Shown: piece after piece, positions 27,896-37,215 of the stretch | Numbering within the stretch: position 1 is the first letter of the stretch | Layout of the letters: every line of letters starts with the position of its first letter | Made by a program: the position numbers and the translations under genes | The notes under the pieces: generated by a model | Seen by the model: only the letters and a program-made list of their open reading frames with translations | What the model was told of the DNA's origin: nothing | Databases searched by the model: none | From: MPNP01 sp963668325 | GTDB taxonomy: Bacteria > Pseudomonadota > Alphaproteobacteria > Rhodobacterales > Rhodobacteraceae | Length of the DNA: 64,000 bases | Assembly: GCA_963668325.1 (NCBI GenBank) | Contig: OY764222.1 | Location: 372,001 to 436,000, forward strand | Direction of reading: 5' to 3'

Positions 27896-28288
27896 ATGCC
27901 GAAAAAACACATCCACCCTTATCAAACAAGGTATCATGCCAAGGCCACCTATTCCAAAGCCATCAGGGCAAGTGGTGATATGGTATTCCTGCAAGGACAG
28001 GTAGGGGTTAATGATGACGGGGTGCTGGTAGGTAAAGAGGATCCGGGTAAACAGGCAGATCAAGCCTGCCGGAATATCCAAAAGTGGATGCAAGAGGCCG
28101 GGGGAGATTTAAGGGATGTTTGTAAACTGACGGTATATGTTACTGACATTTCCTATCGTCCAGCCGTTTATGAAGCGATTAATCAGTGGTTTGATGGGGT
28201 AAAACATTGTAGCACAGGAGTGGTTGTTTCAAGTTTGGCTGATAAAGATTTTTTGGTGGAGATAGATGCCATTGGCATGATTGACTAG
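27896..28288 (+). CDS. RidA (YjgF/YER057c/UK114) family protein
   Basis: The 130-residue protein shows the Rid fold: SKAIRASGDMVFLQGQVG near the start, DLRDVCKLTVYVTDIS in the middle, and the closing DFLVEIDAIGMID. Classical RidA hydrolyses reactive enamine/imine intermediates made by PLP enzymes. The canonical Arg of active RidA (in the x-T-R-x segment) is not evident: here the equivalent stretch reads STGVVVSSLADKD. It may therefore belong to another Rid subgroup without deaminase activity. The location next to an amino-acid ABC operon fits a role in amino acid metabolism. Confidence 0.8.
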   Translation: MPKKHIHPYQTRYHAKATYSKAIRASGDMVFLQGQVGVNDDGVLVGKEDPGKQADQACRNIQKWMQEAGGDLRDVCKLTVYVTDISYRPAVYEAINQWFDGVKHCSTGVVVSSLADKDFLVEIDAIGMID

Positions 28289-28499
28289 GGCAAGTGGTTT
28301 CTGATTGTTCATGCCCGAAGCTATTCACTGTTGCCCCCTAAGTTGATAAGAACTTGTTGATAATCTAAAAGCAATAGTTAATGTTTAAATGATTTGTCAT
28401 GGACTTAATTGGAAGAATGGTTGTTGGGAAGACATGTGCTTTTCCCTGTTCATGTGATGAGATGGTAGGAACTAGATCAGATGGGTGAATTTTAAATAA

Positions 28500-29339
28500 A
28501 TGGTCGCAACAGATCAAACCCTGACCAGGGAACGACCAAAAGCCACTATCAGCTTTAGCAAAACGGCACGAACCAGCCTACAGGTGTTTCAAGCCATAAT
28601 TGTTTTCAGTATACTTGCCTGGGTTTCTTACCGAGGTGCTCAGGCAATGGATTATAATTGGCAGTGGTACAGGGTCCCAAGGTTCTTTTATCGTGAAATT
28701 GATGGTGAAATCATCTGGGGACCTTTGGTCCTGGGATTTATTGAGACCTTAAGACTTGCTGGTATTTCAATAATTTTTGCGATCCTGATTGGTTTGGTAA
28801 CTGCCTTTGCCAGGTTGTCCAACTCTCTGGCAGGAAAATGGATTGCCACATTTTATCTTGAGGCCATTCGGAACACACCGCTATTGGTTCAGTTGTTTCT
28901 GTTCTATTTTGTGTTGGCACCAATCTTTGGGATGGACCGCTTCTGGGCTGGAGTGCTTTGCCTGTCATTTTTTGAAGGGTCGTTTGCTTCAGAAATAATC
29001 AGGGGTGGAATCATTGGGGTAGCCAAGGAACAGTATGAAGCAAGCGATGCCATCGGTTTGACACCATACGATAAGTATACCAGGATAATTATTCCACAAT
29101 CACTGCCACTTGTTCTGCCACCTTTGACAGGTTTGGTTATTTCACTTATTAAACACTCAGCCATTGTGAGTGTAATTGCCGTATCGGAGTTAACTACGGC
29201 AGGTATGAATTTAATTTCAGAGACCTTCATGGCCTTTGAAATTTGGTTTATTGTTGCGGGCATATACCTTGCCCTGACAGTCACCCTTTCAGCAGGGGTT
29301 TCCTTGTTTGAAAGACACCTTGAGAAAGGTAAATATTAG
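28500..29339 (+). CDS. Polar amino acid ABC transporter permease (HisM/GlnP family)
   Basis: This 279-residue membrane protein has a TMD typical of polar-amino-acid importers: GFIETLRLAGISIIFAILIGLV, EAIRNTPLLVQLFLFYF, and the EAA-like loop QYEASDAIGLTPYDKYTRIIIPQSLP. It is the first gene of a four-gene operon in the order permease, binding protein, permease, ATPase. Confidence 0.93.
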   Translation: MVATDQTLTRERPKATISFSKTARTSLQVFQAIIVFSILAWVSYRGAQAMDYNWQWYRVPRFFYREIDGEIIWGPLVLGFIETLRLAGISIIFAILIGLVTAFARLSNSLAGKWIATFYLEAIRNTPLLVQLFLFYFVLAPIFGMDRFWAGVLCLSFFEGSFASEIIRGGIIGVAKEQYEASDAIGLTPYDKYTRIIIPQSLPLVLPPLTGLVISLIKHSAIVSVIAVSELTTAGMNLISETFMAFEIWFIVAGIYLALTVTLSAGVSLFERHLEKGKY

Positions 29340-29357
29340 TAAAAAAGGAGTTTTCTT

Positions 29358-30191
29358 ATGAAACTGAAGAATATCATCAAGGGATTTCTAATTGCCCCTG
29401 TAATTGCTTTGCTAGGTGCGGGTCTATCCTCGGTCCAAGCTCAGGAAGACAGTGTTTTGGTAGAAATTCAAAAGCGTGGGGTATTAAAAGTTGGCATGTC
29501 AACCTTTGTGCCTTGGGCTATGCGTGACAAGGAAGGTAACCTGATTGGCTTTGAAATTGATGTTGCCAAAAGGGTAGCTGAAGATATGGGCGTGGAGGTC
29601 GAATTTGTTCCAACCCAATGGAGTGGGATCATTCCAGCCCTGTTGGCAAAGAAGTTTGACATCATCATTGGCGGAATGTCAATTACGCCTCAACGTAACT
29701 TGACGGTTAATTTCACCCGGCCATACGCCAATTCAGGTCAGCAAATGGCCGCGAATATTGAGTTGGCAGGGGATAAAACCACCATTGAAGATTTTAATAT
29801 GTCAGATGTAACCATTTCCTGTCGTCGAGGTGCTACCCCCTGTACCATCGCCCAGAAGATGTTCCCGAAGGCTGAAATCCGAAGGTTTGATGATGATGCC
29901 CAAGCTTTCCAGGAAGTTGTGAATGGCAATGCCACGGCAACCATCTCAAGTGCACCCAAGCCACGTTTCTGGGCTGATGCCAATCCTGATAAGGTTTTCC
30001 TTCCCTTTGAGGATCAGAACCTTACCAAAGGAAATGAAGCATTTGCTTTGAGAAAAGGTGATGCGGATGCAATGAATTACTTTTCTAACTGGATTCTGCT
30101 TCGTATCGATGATGGTTGGTTGAAAGAAACCCACGATTATTGGTTCAAGAATCAATCAGCCTGGATTGATCTGGTTTCCCTTGATCAGTAG
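29358..30191 (+). CDS. Polar amino acid ABC transporter substrate-binding protein
   Basis: The 277-residue periplasmic protein has a signal peptide (about 28 residues, ending VQAQ). It carries family 3 binding-protein marks: RGVLKVGMSTFVPWAMRDKEGNLIGFEIDVAKRVAEDMG and IIGGMSITPQRNLTVNFTRPY, which include the Arg that binds the substrate carboxylate. An AAAGGAG ribosome site precedes the ATG. A strong hairpin follows the stop codon. Confidence 0.94.
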   Translation: MKLKNIIKGFLIAPVIALLGAGLSSVQAQEDSVLVEIQKRGVLKVGMSTFVPWAMRDKEGNLIGFEIDVAKRVAEDMGVEVEFVPTQWSGIIPALLAKKFDIIIGGMSITPQRNLTVNFTRPYANSGQQMAANIELAGDKTTIEDFNMSDVTISCRRGATPCTIAQKMFPKAEIRRFDDDAQAFQEVVNGNATATISSAPKPRFWADANPDKVFLPFEDQNLTKGNEAFALRKGDADAMNYFSNWILLRIDDGWLKETHDYWFKNQSAWIDLVSLDQ

Positions 30192-30202
30192 AAGATAAGG
30201 TA

Positions 30203-30231
30203 GCCAAGGCAACTGTCTTTGTTGCCTTGGC
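30203..30231 (+). terminator. Intercistronic hairpin after the amino acid binding-protein gene
   Basis: Perfect 11-base arms GCCAAGGCAAC and GTTGCCTTGGC with a 7-base loop start 12 bases after the binding-protein stop and are followed by TATATTTTA. The GTG start of the next permease comes only 10 bases after the stem. It is probably a partial terminator or mRNA-end stabiliser that keeps binding-protein expression high. Confidence 0.65.
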
Positions 30232-30240
30232 TATATTTTA

Positions 30241-31146
30241 GTGGATCGTAATTCACCACCTCCACCCTTACGCAAAAGAAGGGTAACCCTGATTGATCTG
30301 GTTCTGATCGGACTGGTTATCGCCATGATTTCGTATGCGGTATACCGGGTCAATGACGTGTTGGTTTATAATTGGAACTGGGAACGGGTATTCGGTTTTA
30401 TAATCAGGTATGATGAAGAATCCGGCAGGTGGGTAGCAAATCTTCTTATCCATGGGTTGCTAACAACTCTTCGACTAGCTGTTTGGTCAACAATCCTGGC
30501 CACCATAATTGGGGTCGTAATGGGTTATTGGCGAAGGTGCAACAATCTTTCCTTCAGGATAATCAGCCGAACCTATGTTGAACTTATCCGAAATATCCCA
30601 CCGATTGTTTTCATATTCATTTTCTACTTTTTTATTTCTAGCCAGATATTTCCAATGATTGGGCTTTCCAGCCTGAGGTATGATAGTCCCTACATGGACA
30701 ATGATTTGTTCAGGTTCATGTTCGGTGACCCAAGATTATTTGAAAACTTTATAGCAGGTATGGTTTGTCTTGCTGTTTTTGAAGGAGCCTATATCACGGA
30801 AATTGTGAGAGCAGGGATCCAATCAATAGGAAAAGGGCAATGGGAAGCTGGCAGAGCCATAGGACTGTCCCACATCAATATTTTAAGGGATATAATACTT
30901 CCCCAAGCCATCAGAAAAATCCTCCCTCCTCTGGCTGGGCAATTTATTACTCTTATCAAGGATTCAGCGATTGTTTCGTTGATTTCCATTCAGGAATTGA
31001 CCTTTTTGGCCACCGAGGTGGCAGCAACGACAACAAAGGTGTTTGAAACCTGGATTCTGGTTGGGGGTATGTATTTTATCTTGTGCTATTTCTTTGCTTA
31101 CGTATTTGCAAAATTGGAACAAAGGGGAGCTCGCTCCAACCGTTAG
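30241..31146 (+). CDS. Polar amino acid ABC transporter permease, second subunit
   Basis: This 301-residue membrane protein pairs with the permease at 28500. The TMD marks are HGLLTTLRLAVWSTILATIIGVVMGY, VELIRNIPPIVFIFIFYF and the ATPase-docking loop GQWEAGRAIGLSHINILRDIILPQA. The start is GTG at 30241; the ribosome site is not obvious because the upstream hairpin occupies that space. This fits translational damping relative to the binding protein. Confidence 0.92.
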   Translation: MDRNSPPPPLRKRRVTLIDLVLIGLVIAMISYAVYRVNDVLVYNWNWERVFGFIIRYDEESGRWVANLLIHGLLTTLRLAVWSTILATIIGVVMGYWRRCNNLSFRIISRTYVELIRNIPPIVFIFIFYFFISSQIFPMIGLSSLRYDSPYMDNDLFRFMFGDPRLFENFIAGMVCLAVFEGAYITEIVRAGIQSIGKGQWEAGRAIGLSHINILRDIILPQAIRKILPPLAGQFITLIKDSAIVSLISIQELTFLATEVAATTTKVFETWILVGGMYFILCYFFAYVFAKLEQRGARSNR

Positions 31147-31168
31147 GTCAAAATGAAAGTAACCACCA

Positions 31169-31960
31169 ATGAATAATAAAGAAAGAACCAGCCCCCTGAA
31201 AGTTCCGAAGAGTAATTCTGATAGCAGGCCAATCGTTGAGGTTGCCGGGCTTTGTAAATGGTTTGGTGATTTTTGTGCCCTTTTTGATATCAACTTTTCA
31301 GTAAATTTTGGTGAAAAGGTAGTCATATGTGGACCCTCTGGTTCCGGTAAATCAACTTTGATCAGATGCCTTAACCAGTTGGAGGAACATCAGCTTGGAA
31401 CCATTAGAATTGATGGCAAAGAAGTCAAGCCGGGTATGAAGCATATTGAAGAGATCAGGCGTGATGTCGGGATGGTGTTTCAAAGTTTCAATTTGTTCCC
31501 TCATCTTTCGGTCCTGGATAACTTGACGATAGGGCCTATAAGAAACAGAGGGATGAACAGGAACGAGGCTTCTGAGATGGCCATGGAGTTGCTTGATAGA
31601 GTCCATATTTCAGAGCAAGCCAATAAGTATCCCATGCAATTATCAGGCGGACAGCAGCAAAGAGTGGCAATAGCCAGAGCCCTATGCATGAAACCCAAGT
31701 TGATGTTGTTTGATGAACCGACTTCAGCCCTTGATCCAGAGATGATTTCAGGTGTCTTGGATGTCATGGTTGAACTGGCCGAAGGTGGTATGACCATGAT
31801 TTGTGTGACGCACGAGATGGGCTTTGCCCGGCAAGTTGGTGATCGGGTGATTTTCATGGACGATGCCGAGATTGTGGAAACTTCCGACCCGGAAAGTTTC
31901 TTCAACAATCCCAAAACAGACCGAGCAAAATTATTCTTAAGCCAGTTACTTTCCCATTAA
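31169..31960 (+). CDS. Polar amino acid ABC transporter ATP-binding protein
   Basis: This 263-residue ATPase of the GlnQ/HisP type closes the operon. It has Walker A GPSGSGKSTL, Q-loop FQSFNLFPHL, signature LSGGQQQRVAIARAL, Walker B LMLFDEPTSALDPE, and switch His in CVTHEMGFARQV. About 28 extra residues precede the usual start, so translation may begin a little later; ATG at 31169 is the first codon in frame. Confidence 0.95.
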   Translation: MNNKERTSPLKVPKSNSDSRPIVEVAGLCKWFGDFCALFDINFSVNFGEKVVICGPSGSGKSTLIRCLNQLEEHQLGTIRIDGKEVKPGMKHIEEIRRDVGMVFQSFNLFPHLSVLDNLTIGPIRNRGMNRNEASEMAMELLDRVHISEQANKYPMQLSGGQQQRVAIARALCMKPKLMLFDEPTSALDPEMISGVLDVMVELAEGGMTMICVTHEMGFARQVGDRVIFMDDAEIVETSDPESFFNNPKTDRAKLFLSQLLSH

Positions 31961-32087
31961 GCTGGATTAATGTTATTTCCAGTGGAGTAACAAGGGCTCC
32001 GAGATGTGTTTATTTTCTCAAACAGCTTTCGTGGATATTGATTTTATCCAAGAAAATATATATCACTATCTAACTTTCTATCTCTAA

Positions 32088-32163
<76 letters not shown>

Positions 32164-32804
32164 GAGATATCAATTTCCTAACTACTTGATTCAATATTTA
32201 AATAAAAATCAACTATTTTTTCCTCCAACAAGTTTTAACATTTATGAAGGAAATTATATGCCCAAATCTTGTTAAGAATTGGATTTAACAGCAACCAAAT
32301 GAGGCTCAAAGAAAATTATTTCTGTCTAAATCGAATTCCAGTCCCAATATTTTTCAACAAAGTGATTAATACGGGATGGTAAATAGTTTTCATTATGTGA
32401 TCGTTTAAGTATTTTGCTATTGGTTTATTGTACTTACCCTTGTTATTGACACTTGACAAGTTCAACAGTAAAGAAATTTTTTAACGTTTGCTTATCAAAT
32501 CACACAGGATGATTTAAGGGGTGGTAATGAAAGTGGAACTATTTCAAAGTATCTTTCTCCCGGTCTGAAACGATTAGGATATAAGCCCATGACACTTTTC
32601 AATCATTTTGAGAGGTGTATTATAAAAGCTCCAAGGTATGAAAGTAAAAATTAACGGGATTACTGCAATATAGAAATAGGAGTTGGAACTCTATTCAAAA
32701 ATATTACTTAAAGGTGATATTTTCTCTTAAAAATACTAAATTTTTGTTTTTTTTTAGAAAAGTATTATTTTTTAGGAGATAATTTAACTTAAAGGAGTAA
32801 GATA
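32164..32804. other. AT-rich spacer between tRNA-Ala and the defence genes
   Basis: No gene with a start is evident. An open frame of about 60 codons without a start codon ends near 32655 and reads like a relic. It contains the left copy of a 15-base direct repeat whose second copy lies beyond the rloB-like gene. I found no second copy of the tRNA-Ala 3' end that would mark an integration site. Confidence 0.45.
32631..32645 (+). repeat. 15-bp direct repeat, left copy (CCAAGGTATGAAAGT)
   Basis: CCAAGGTATGAAAGT occurs here and again, identically and in the same orientation, at 34780-34794. The two copies bracket the AAA ATPase/RloB pair. The flanking bases differ, so the match is confined to the 15 bases. 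Confidence 0.7.
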
Positions 32805-34103
32805 ATGTTATTAAGTTTCTCACTTGAAAACTGGATGTCCTTTAAAAATGAAGTTTCCTTTTCAATGATAGCAAGCAGGGAGCGTCAACATAGGGAACGA
32901 GTTCCAAAATTAACCAAGTACCGAAACAAGGTGCTTCCCGTTTCAGTTCTTTACGGGGGGAATGCTTCGGGGAAATCTAATTTTTTTAATGCTCTTTCTT
33001 TTGCAAGGGATTTGGTAGTTGAAGGCACCAACCCAGACGGTCTCATACCAGTAAATCCGTTTCTCTTACGTGATAATAGTGAAGAACTTCCCACTAAATT
33101 TAGTTTCCTTATTTTAGCTGAAGAAACCATTTACGAATTTTCTTTCGAAATGAATAAGGAAGCAATAATTATGGAAAAACTGGTGGAATTAACAAAAACC
33201 AGTGGAAAACTACTCTATCATCGTAAAGGAAGTAAAATAAAGTTGAACAACTCATTTCAAAAAAAACAATTTCTTAATTTTGTAGCCGAAGGAACCCGTG
33301 CAAACCAATTATTCTTGACAAATTCTATATCCCAAAGTGTCGAGCATTTTCGACCAATCTATGATTGGTTTAAATATGGTCTAGTGTTAATATCACCAAA
33401 TGCCCACTATTATAGGGTTGAAGACTTTTTTAGCGAAGGAAAATTACTCGATTCAGCTAATGAGGTATTACCCCACATTGATATAGGTATTTCTAGATTA
33501 GGGGGCGAGGATATTCCCTTTACAAGTCTACCGTTTCCTGATGAAGTAAGGAAGAATATAGGTGATCAGGTTTTAAAGAGTAAATCTCCATTACGAATTA
33601 ACATGCAAGATGACAGAATATTCGTTTCTCATAAAAATGGTGAATTGATTTCTAAAAGATTAGTGACCTATCACACTAAGGAAGATGGGGCAGAAGAAAA
33701 GTTTGAATTGCATCAGGAATCCGATGGAACTAAGCGGATAATTGATCTAATACCTGCATTTTTTGATATTCTTCACCCAAATTCAAGGCATGTTGTCGTG
33801 ATTGATGAAATTGACCGCAGTTTACATACATTGTTGGTACGATACCTTCTGGAAAACTACCTAAACCGAAGTACACAGGAATCAAGGAGTCAATTGCTAA
33901 TGACAACCCATGATGTTCAAATAATGGACCAAAATATCTTTCGCCGAGATGAAATGTGGTTAGCAGAAAAAGATTTTTCCGGTATCTCAAGTCTTTTTTC
34001 ATTAAATGATTTTGAAGGGGTTAGATCCGATAAGGATATCCAAAAAAGTTATCTGCAAGGGCGATTTGGGGGTGTTCCTAAGGTCCTAATGGAAGGTGTT
34101 TAA
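32805..34103 (+). CDS. AAA-family ATPase of an AbiL-like (RloA-RloB) defence pair
   Basis: The 432-residue protein starts with FSLENWMSFKNEVSFSMIA, typical of SMC/OLD-like ABC ATPases of defence systems. It has Walker A GGNASGKS (residues 51-58), Walker B HVVVIDEIDRSLHTLLVRYLL, and a following LMTTHDVQIMD switch. It is followed at once by an RloB-domain gene. This pairing is known from lactococcal AbiL and from RloA/RloB genes of restriction loci, and is proposed to sense phage and trigger a TOPRIM-type nuclease. Cytoplasmic. An AAAGGAG site precedes the ATG. Confidence 0.85.
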   Translation: MLLSFSLENWMSFKNEVSFSMIASRERQHRERVPKLTKYRNKVLPVSVLYGGNASGKSNFFNALSFARDLVVEGTNPDGLIPVNPFLLRDNSEELPTKFSFLILAEETIYEFSFEMNKEAIIMEKLVELTKTSGKLLYHRKGSKIKLNNSFQKKQFLNFVAEGTRANQLFLTNSISQSVEHFRPIYDWFKYGLVLISPNAHYYRVEDFFSEGKLLDSANEVLPHIDIGISRLGGEDIPFTSLPFPDEVRKNIGDQVLKSKSPLRINMQDDRIFVSHKNGELISKRLVTYHTKEDGAEEKFELHQESDGTKRIIDLIPAFFDILHPNSRHVVVIDEIDRSLHTLLVRYLLENYLNRSTQESRSQLLMTTHDVQIMDQNIFRRDEMWLAEKDFSGISSLFSLNDFEGVRSDKDIQKSYLQGRFGGVPKVLMEGV

Positions 34104-34127
34104 TGCTAATTACTTTGAACAAAAACC

Positions 34128-34727
34128 ATGAAGGTAAATAAACGCATAAGAAAACCACAAAGAAGACGGTCTTATAAAAAAAGGTTTGTGATAGCTGTTG
34201 AGGGTAGTGAAACTGAACCAAGCTATTTTAACATTTTAAAGCAAATTCAATCTGAATACAGTATCAAATGCCTATGGCCAACAAAAGGTAATGATCCACT
34301 AAGGGTTCTCAAAAAATTAAATCAGTATCTCAAGCAGAAAAAAAATTTTCATAACGATGAAACTTGGATTGTCATAGACAAAGACGAATGGACTAACGAC
34401 CAGTTAGATCAATTATTTAAATGGTCTGAAAGTAGTAATAATTTTGGTTTTGCATTAAGCAATCCTAATTTTGAGTATTGGCTACTCCTTCATTTCGAAG
34501 ATGGAACAGGAAAAATAAATTCTAACAATATTATTAATAGATTGAAAAGACACCTCCCAAACTACAATAAAAAAATTAATCCCCGTGATATTTCCCGGGA
34601 ACAAATAATCAAAGCAATTACTAGAGCAAGATTTCAGGACAATCCCCCTTGTATTGATTGGCCCCGAAAACTTGGGAGAAGCACAGTATATAAGTTAGTA
34701 GATAAAATTGTCCATGAAGTCGATTAG
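34128..34727 (+). CDS. RloB-domain (TOPRIM-like) effector of the AbiL-like pair
   Basis: This 199-residue protein has the RloB arrangement: a basic start (KRIRKPQRRRSYKKRFVIA) and EGSETEPSYFNIL, whose Glu fits a TOPRIM metal position. The acidic IVIDKDEWTNDQ corresponds to the DxD of TOPRIM folds, and NPNFEYWLLLHFED follows. The gene begins 24 bases after the ATPase gene. The known analogy is to ATPase-TOPRIM pairs such as AbiL and PARIS, in which the partner cleaves nucleic acid once the ATPase is triggered. Nuclease activity of this protein is inferred. Confidence 0.85.
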   Translation: MKVNKRIRKPQRRRSYKKRFVIAVEGSETEPSYFNILKQIQSEYSIKCLWPTKGNDPLRVLKKLNQYLKQKKNFHNDETWIVIDKDEWTNDQLDQLFKWSESSNNFGFALSNPNFEYWLLLHFEDGTGKINSNNIINRLKRHLPNYNKKINPRDISREQIIKAITRARFQDNPPCIDWPRKLGRSTVYKLVDKIVHEVD

Positions 34728-34779
34728 CACATGGATTCTATCCACCCAAAACCAAACTTTTTCATATTTTTCGAAACAA

Positions 34780-34794
34780 CCAAGGTATGAAAGT
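34780..34794 (+). repeat. 15-bp direct repeat, right copy (CCAAGGTATGAAAGT)
   Basis: This is identical to 32631-32645. It sits about 50 bases after the rloB-like stop and about 16 bases before a relic of a pRiA4b ORF-3 gene. The defence pair may have entered a pre-existing fic/pRiA4b array through this word. Confidence 0.7.
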
Positions 34795-34810
34795 CTTTAC
34801 TTGTAATTAC

Positions 34811-34873
34811 CTGATGATAACACCAAAGTTTCAGGGAAACTTTTGACAACGGTTATTACAGTGAGAAGTTTTA
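34811..34873 (+). pseudogene. Relic of a pRiA4b ORF-3-like gene (3' part)
   Basis: These 63 bases align without gaps to the C-terminal coding part of the pRiA4b ORF-3 gene at 37091-37153, sharing blocks ACCAAAGTT, CAGGGAAACTTT and AGTGAGAAGTTT. No open frame survives around it. The rest of the spacer 34728-35246 shows nothing else clear. Confidence 0.6.
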
Positions 34874-35246
34874 TTTAGCAAAAGTCTTCGGCTAACTGGA
34901 GCAAAAACCTCGGATGGGTCCTTGGTTTGGATAAAAATGGGGTGGGAATACACTACGAAGGAGAAATTAAATCAACTCCAGCCTTCCTTTGATCTCCACG
35001 ATCCAATGTATGGTAATCTTATTTGCAACCGTTTATAGAAGTGGTTTAAACTAGGGTTTATAAACTCCAAAATCCCAGACCTATAAGTTTGCAGATCATC
35101 AACTCATAGGATTTACGCCTATCCTTAACCAGTTGCCCGGAGTCGATCACAGTACGATTCCTTGCAAACCATTTTCAAGTTTTTATTTTAGTTTTGCTGC
35201 TATATTAAAATATAAAGCAAGTTAATTCAAAAAGTGAAATAAGAGA

Positions 35247-36413
35247 ATGAAGCGGGATTTACAGGGCAATTACCTTACTATTTCGATGGTTGGGGAAAAA
35301 GCTCAAGCTTTTGTTCCGGTACCATTACCACCAACACCACCTATCGAATGGTCGCCAGAACTCAGGGAAAAGTATGATCAGGCCTTACTGGCTTTAGGAC
35401 GTCTTGACAGCATTTCATCTCTTCTCCCTGACACCTCGCTATTCCTTTATATGTATGTTCGTAAAGAGGCTGTTCTCTCCTCAATGATTGAGGGAACCCA
35501 ATCATCTCTTTCTGACCTGCTATTGTATGAATTTAAACATCACCCTGATGTTCCATTGGATGATGTACAGGAGGTCAGTAATTATGTGGCAGCTTTGACC
35601 CATGGCCTTAAGAGGTTGAATGATAACTTCCCGCTATCACTCAGATTGTTGAAAGAGATCCATCAAGTTCTGCTTTCTAAGGGTCGCGATAAGGAAGTTG
35701 CCCCGGGAGAGTTTCGCAGAAGTCAGAACTGGATCGGGGGAAGCCGTCCTGGTACGGCAACCTTTGTACCTCCACCACCGGAATATGTTCAGGAATGTCT
35801 GGGCAAGCTAGAAATGTTTTTACACAATCAACCAGTAAAGACTTCAGTTCTTATCAAGGCTGCATTGACACATGTTCAGTTTGAAACAATCCATCCGTTC
35901 CTAGATGGAAACGGACGTATTGGTCGTCTCCTAATCACCCTTTTGCTCTATTCCGAAAATGTGCTCAAGGAACCGATGCTGTACTTGAGTTTATATTTCA
36001 AATCCCATCGACAGCTATACTATAAACTATTGAATGAAGTTCGCCTGACCGGTGATTGGGAAGCCTGGCTGGATTTCTTTGCCGATGCCATAATTCAAAC
36101 TGCTACCCAAGCGGTAGATACCGCTCAACGATTGCTTAAACTGTCAAACGAAAATGGCCAACGCATTAACGGGATGAAACGTATCGCCGGTTCGGCTCAC
36201 CAGATTCACAGGGCAATGTTGGAACGTCCAATGGCTTCACCAAACTGGATCAAGGAAAAAACACAGCTTTCTCCGGCAACGGTCAATGCTTGCCTCCGTG
36301 AATTGGAAAAACTCGATATCGTCAAAGAGGTAACTGGTCAGAAGCGTAACCGCATCTATTCGTATGTAGAATATATTCGGATTATGAACGAAGGTACTGA
36401 ATTACCACACTGA
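35247..36413 (+). CDS. Fic-family protein adenylyltransferase-like enzyme with intact active site
   Basis: The 388 residues show a Fic_N-type N-terminus (PLPPTPPIEWSPEL), the inhibitory motif S78-SMI-E82-G83, the flap region NWIGGSRPGTATFVPPPP, and the complete catalytic loop H216-PFLDGNGRIGR227. A C-terminal winged helix (NWIKEKTQLSPATVNACLREL) follows. This is the class II Fic layout, in which the N-terminal helix blocks ATP until relieved. Targets are unknown. It differs from the Fic-like gene at 6714 in keeping every catalytic residue. It is the upstream member of a repeated fic-pRiA4b module. Confidence 0.93.
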   Translation: MKRDLQGNYLTISMVGEKAQAFVPVPLPPTPPIEWSPELREKYDQALLALGRLDSISSLLPDTSLFLYMYVRKEAVLSSMIEGTQSSLSDLLLYEFKHHPDVPLDDVQEVSNYVAALTHGLKRLNDNFPLSLRLLKEIHQVLLSKGRDKEVAPGEFRRSQNWIGGSRPGTATFVPPPPEYVQECLGKLEMFLHNQPVKTSVLIKAALTHVQFETIHPFLDGNGRIGRLLITLLLYSENVLKEPMLYLSLYFKSHRQLYYKLLNEVRLTGDWEAWLDFFADAIIQTATQAVDTAQRLLKLSNENGQRINGMKRIAGSAHQIHRAMLERPMASPNWIKEKTQLSPATVNACLRELEKLDIVKEVTGQKRNRIYSYVEYIRIMNEGTELPH

Positions 36414-36648
36414 TCCGAAGTGGTTGAAAAGTAATTCTGTGGGTTTGTTGGAATGGGTAAAACCTAAGGCTGTGCACTAGCTGGGAATAATTCATAGGAT
36501 TGGATTTCTCTAAGGTAAATGATTCTGGGAGAATTGAAGTTCGGCCTAGTAGAACGTCATAAACTTCAGGATTACATTTAGTGGTGGATTTAATGGAACC
36601 AGCAATAGTATTGATAATAAATGGAATATTGTTATTTGAAGGGGCACT

Positions 36649-37215
36649 ATGAACGAACGACTGTACCTGTTGAAAATACAACTACGAGATATCGAACCGG
36701 CAATTTGGCGGCGTTTTGTTGTTCCTATCAGCATGTATTTGGACCAGTTGCACCATGTAATTCAAGCTATAATGGGGTGGAATGACGCCCATGTTCATCA
36801 GTTTACTTTTGGCCGTTTTAAATACAAGGGAACCCCTGATACTTACCTGGACGGTGTATGTGGCAGATATCGTCTTGGAGATCTGGCTAAACGGAAAGGT
36901 CAGATATTCAGTTATGTTTATGATTTCGGCGACTGCTGGGACCACGAACTTGTGCTAGAGGATAACCGCTATATTAATCCAGAACTCAAAACTGAGTTAG
37001 TATGTCTGGAAGGCGAACGGGCCTGCCCACCTGAAGATGTGGGTGGTTTTATCGGTTACGAGAATTACTGTGAGGCCCTGGAAAACCCAAAAGATGATAC
37101 TTACCAAAGTTACAGGGAAACTTTCGGTTCCAACTACGATAGTGAGAAGTTTGATATCGAATTGATAAACAAATATCTGATGAACAATAACGGATGGTTA
37201 CTGGAAAAGAATTAA
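36649..37215 (+). CDS. pRiA4b ORF-3-like protein, copy 1
   Basis: The 188-residue protein matches the plasmid pRiA4b ORF-3 family throughout: LKIQLRDIEPAIWRRFVVP, LHHVIQAIMGWNDAHVHQF, the signature YVYDFGDCWDHEL, and ACPPEDVGGFIGYENY. The family is common on plasmids and in integrated elements. Its biochemical role is unknown. A GAAGGGGC ribosome site precedes the ATG. A diverged second copy begins at 37790. Confidence 0.88.
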   Translation: MNERLYLLKIQLRDIEPAIWRRFVVPISMYLDQLHHVIQAIMGWNDAHVHQFTFGRFKYKGTPDTYLDGVCGRYRLGDLAKRKGQIFSYVYDFGDCWDHELVLEDNRYINPELKTELVCLEGERACPPEDVGGFIGYENYCEALENPKDDTYQSYRETFGSNYDSEKFDIELINKYLMNNNGWLLEKN

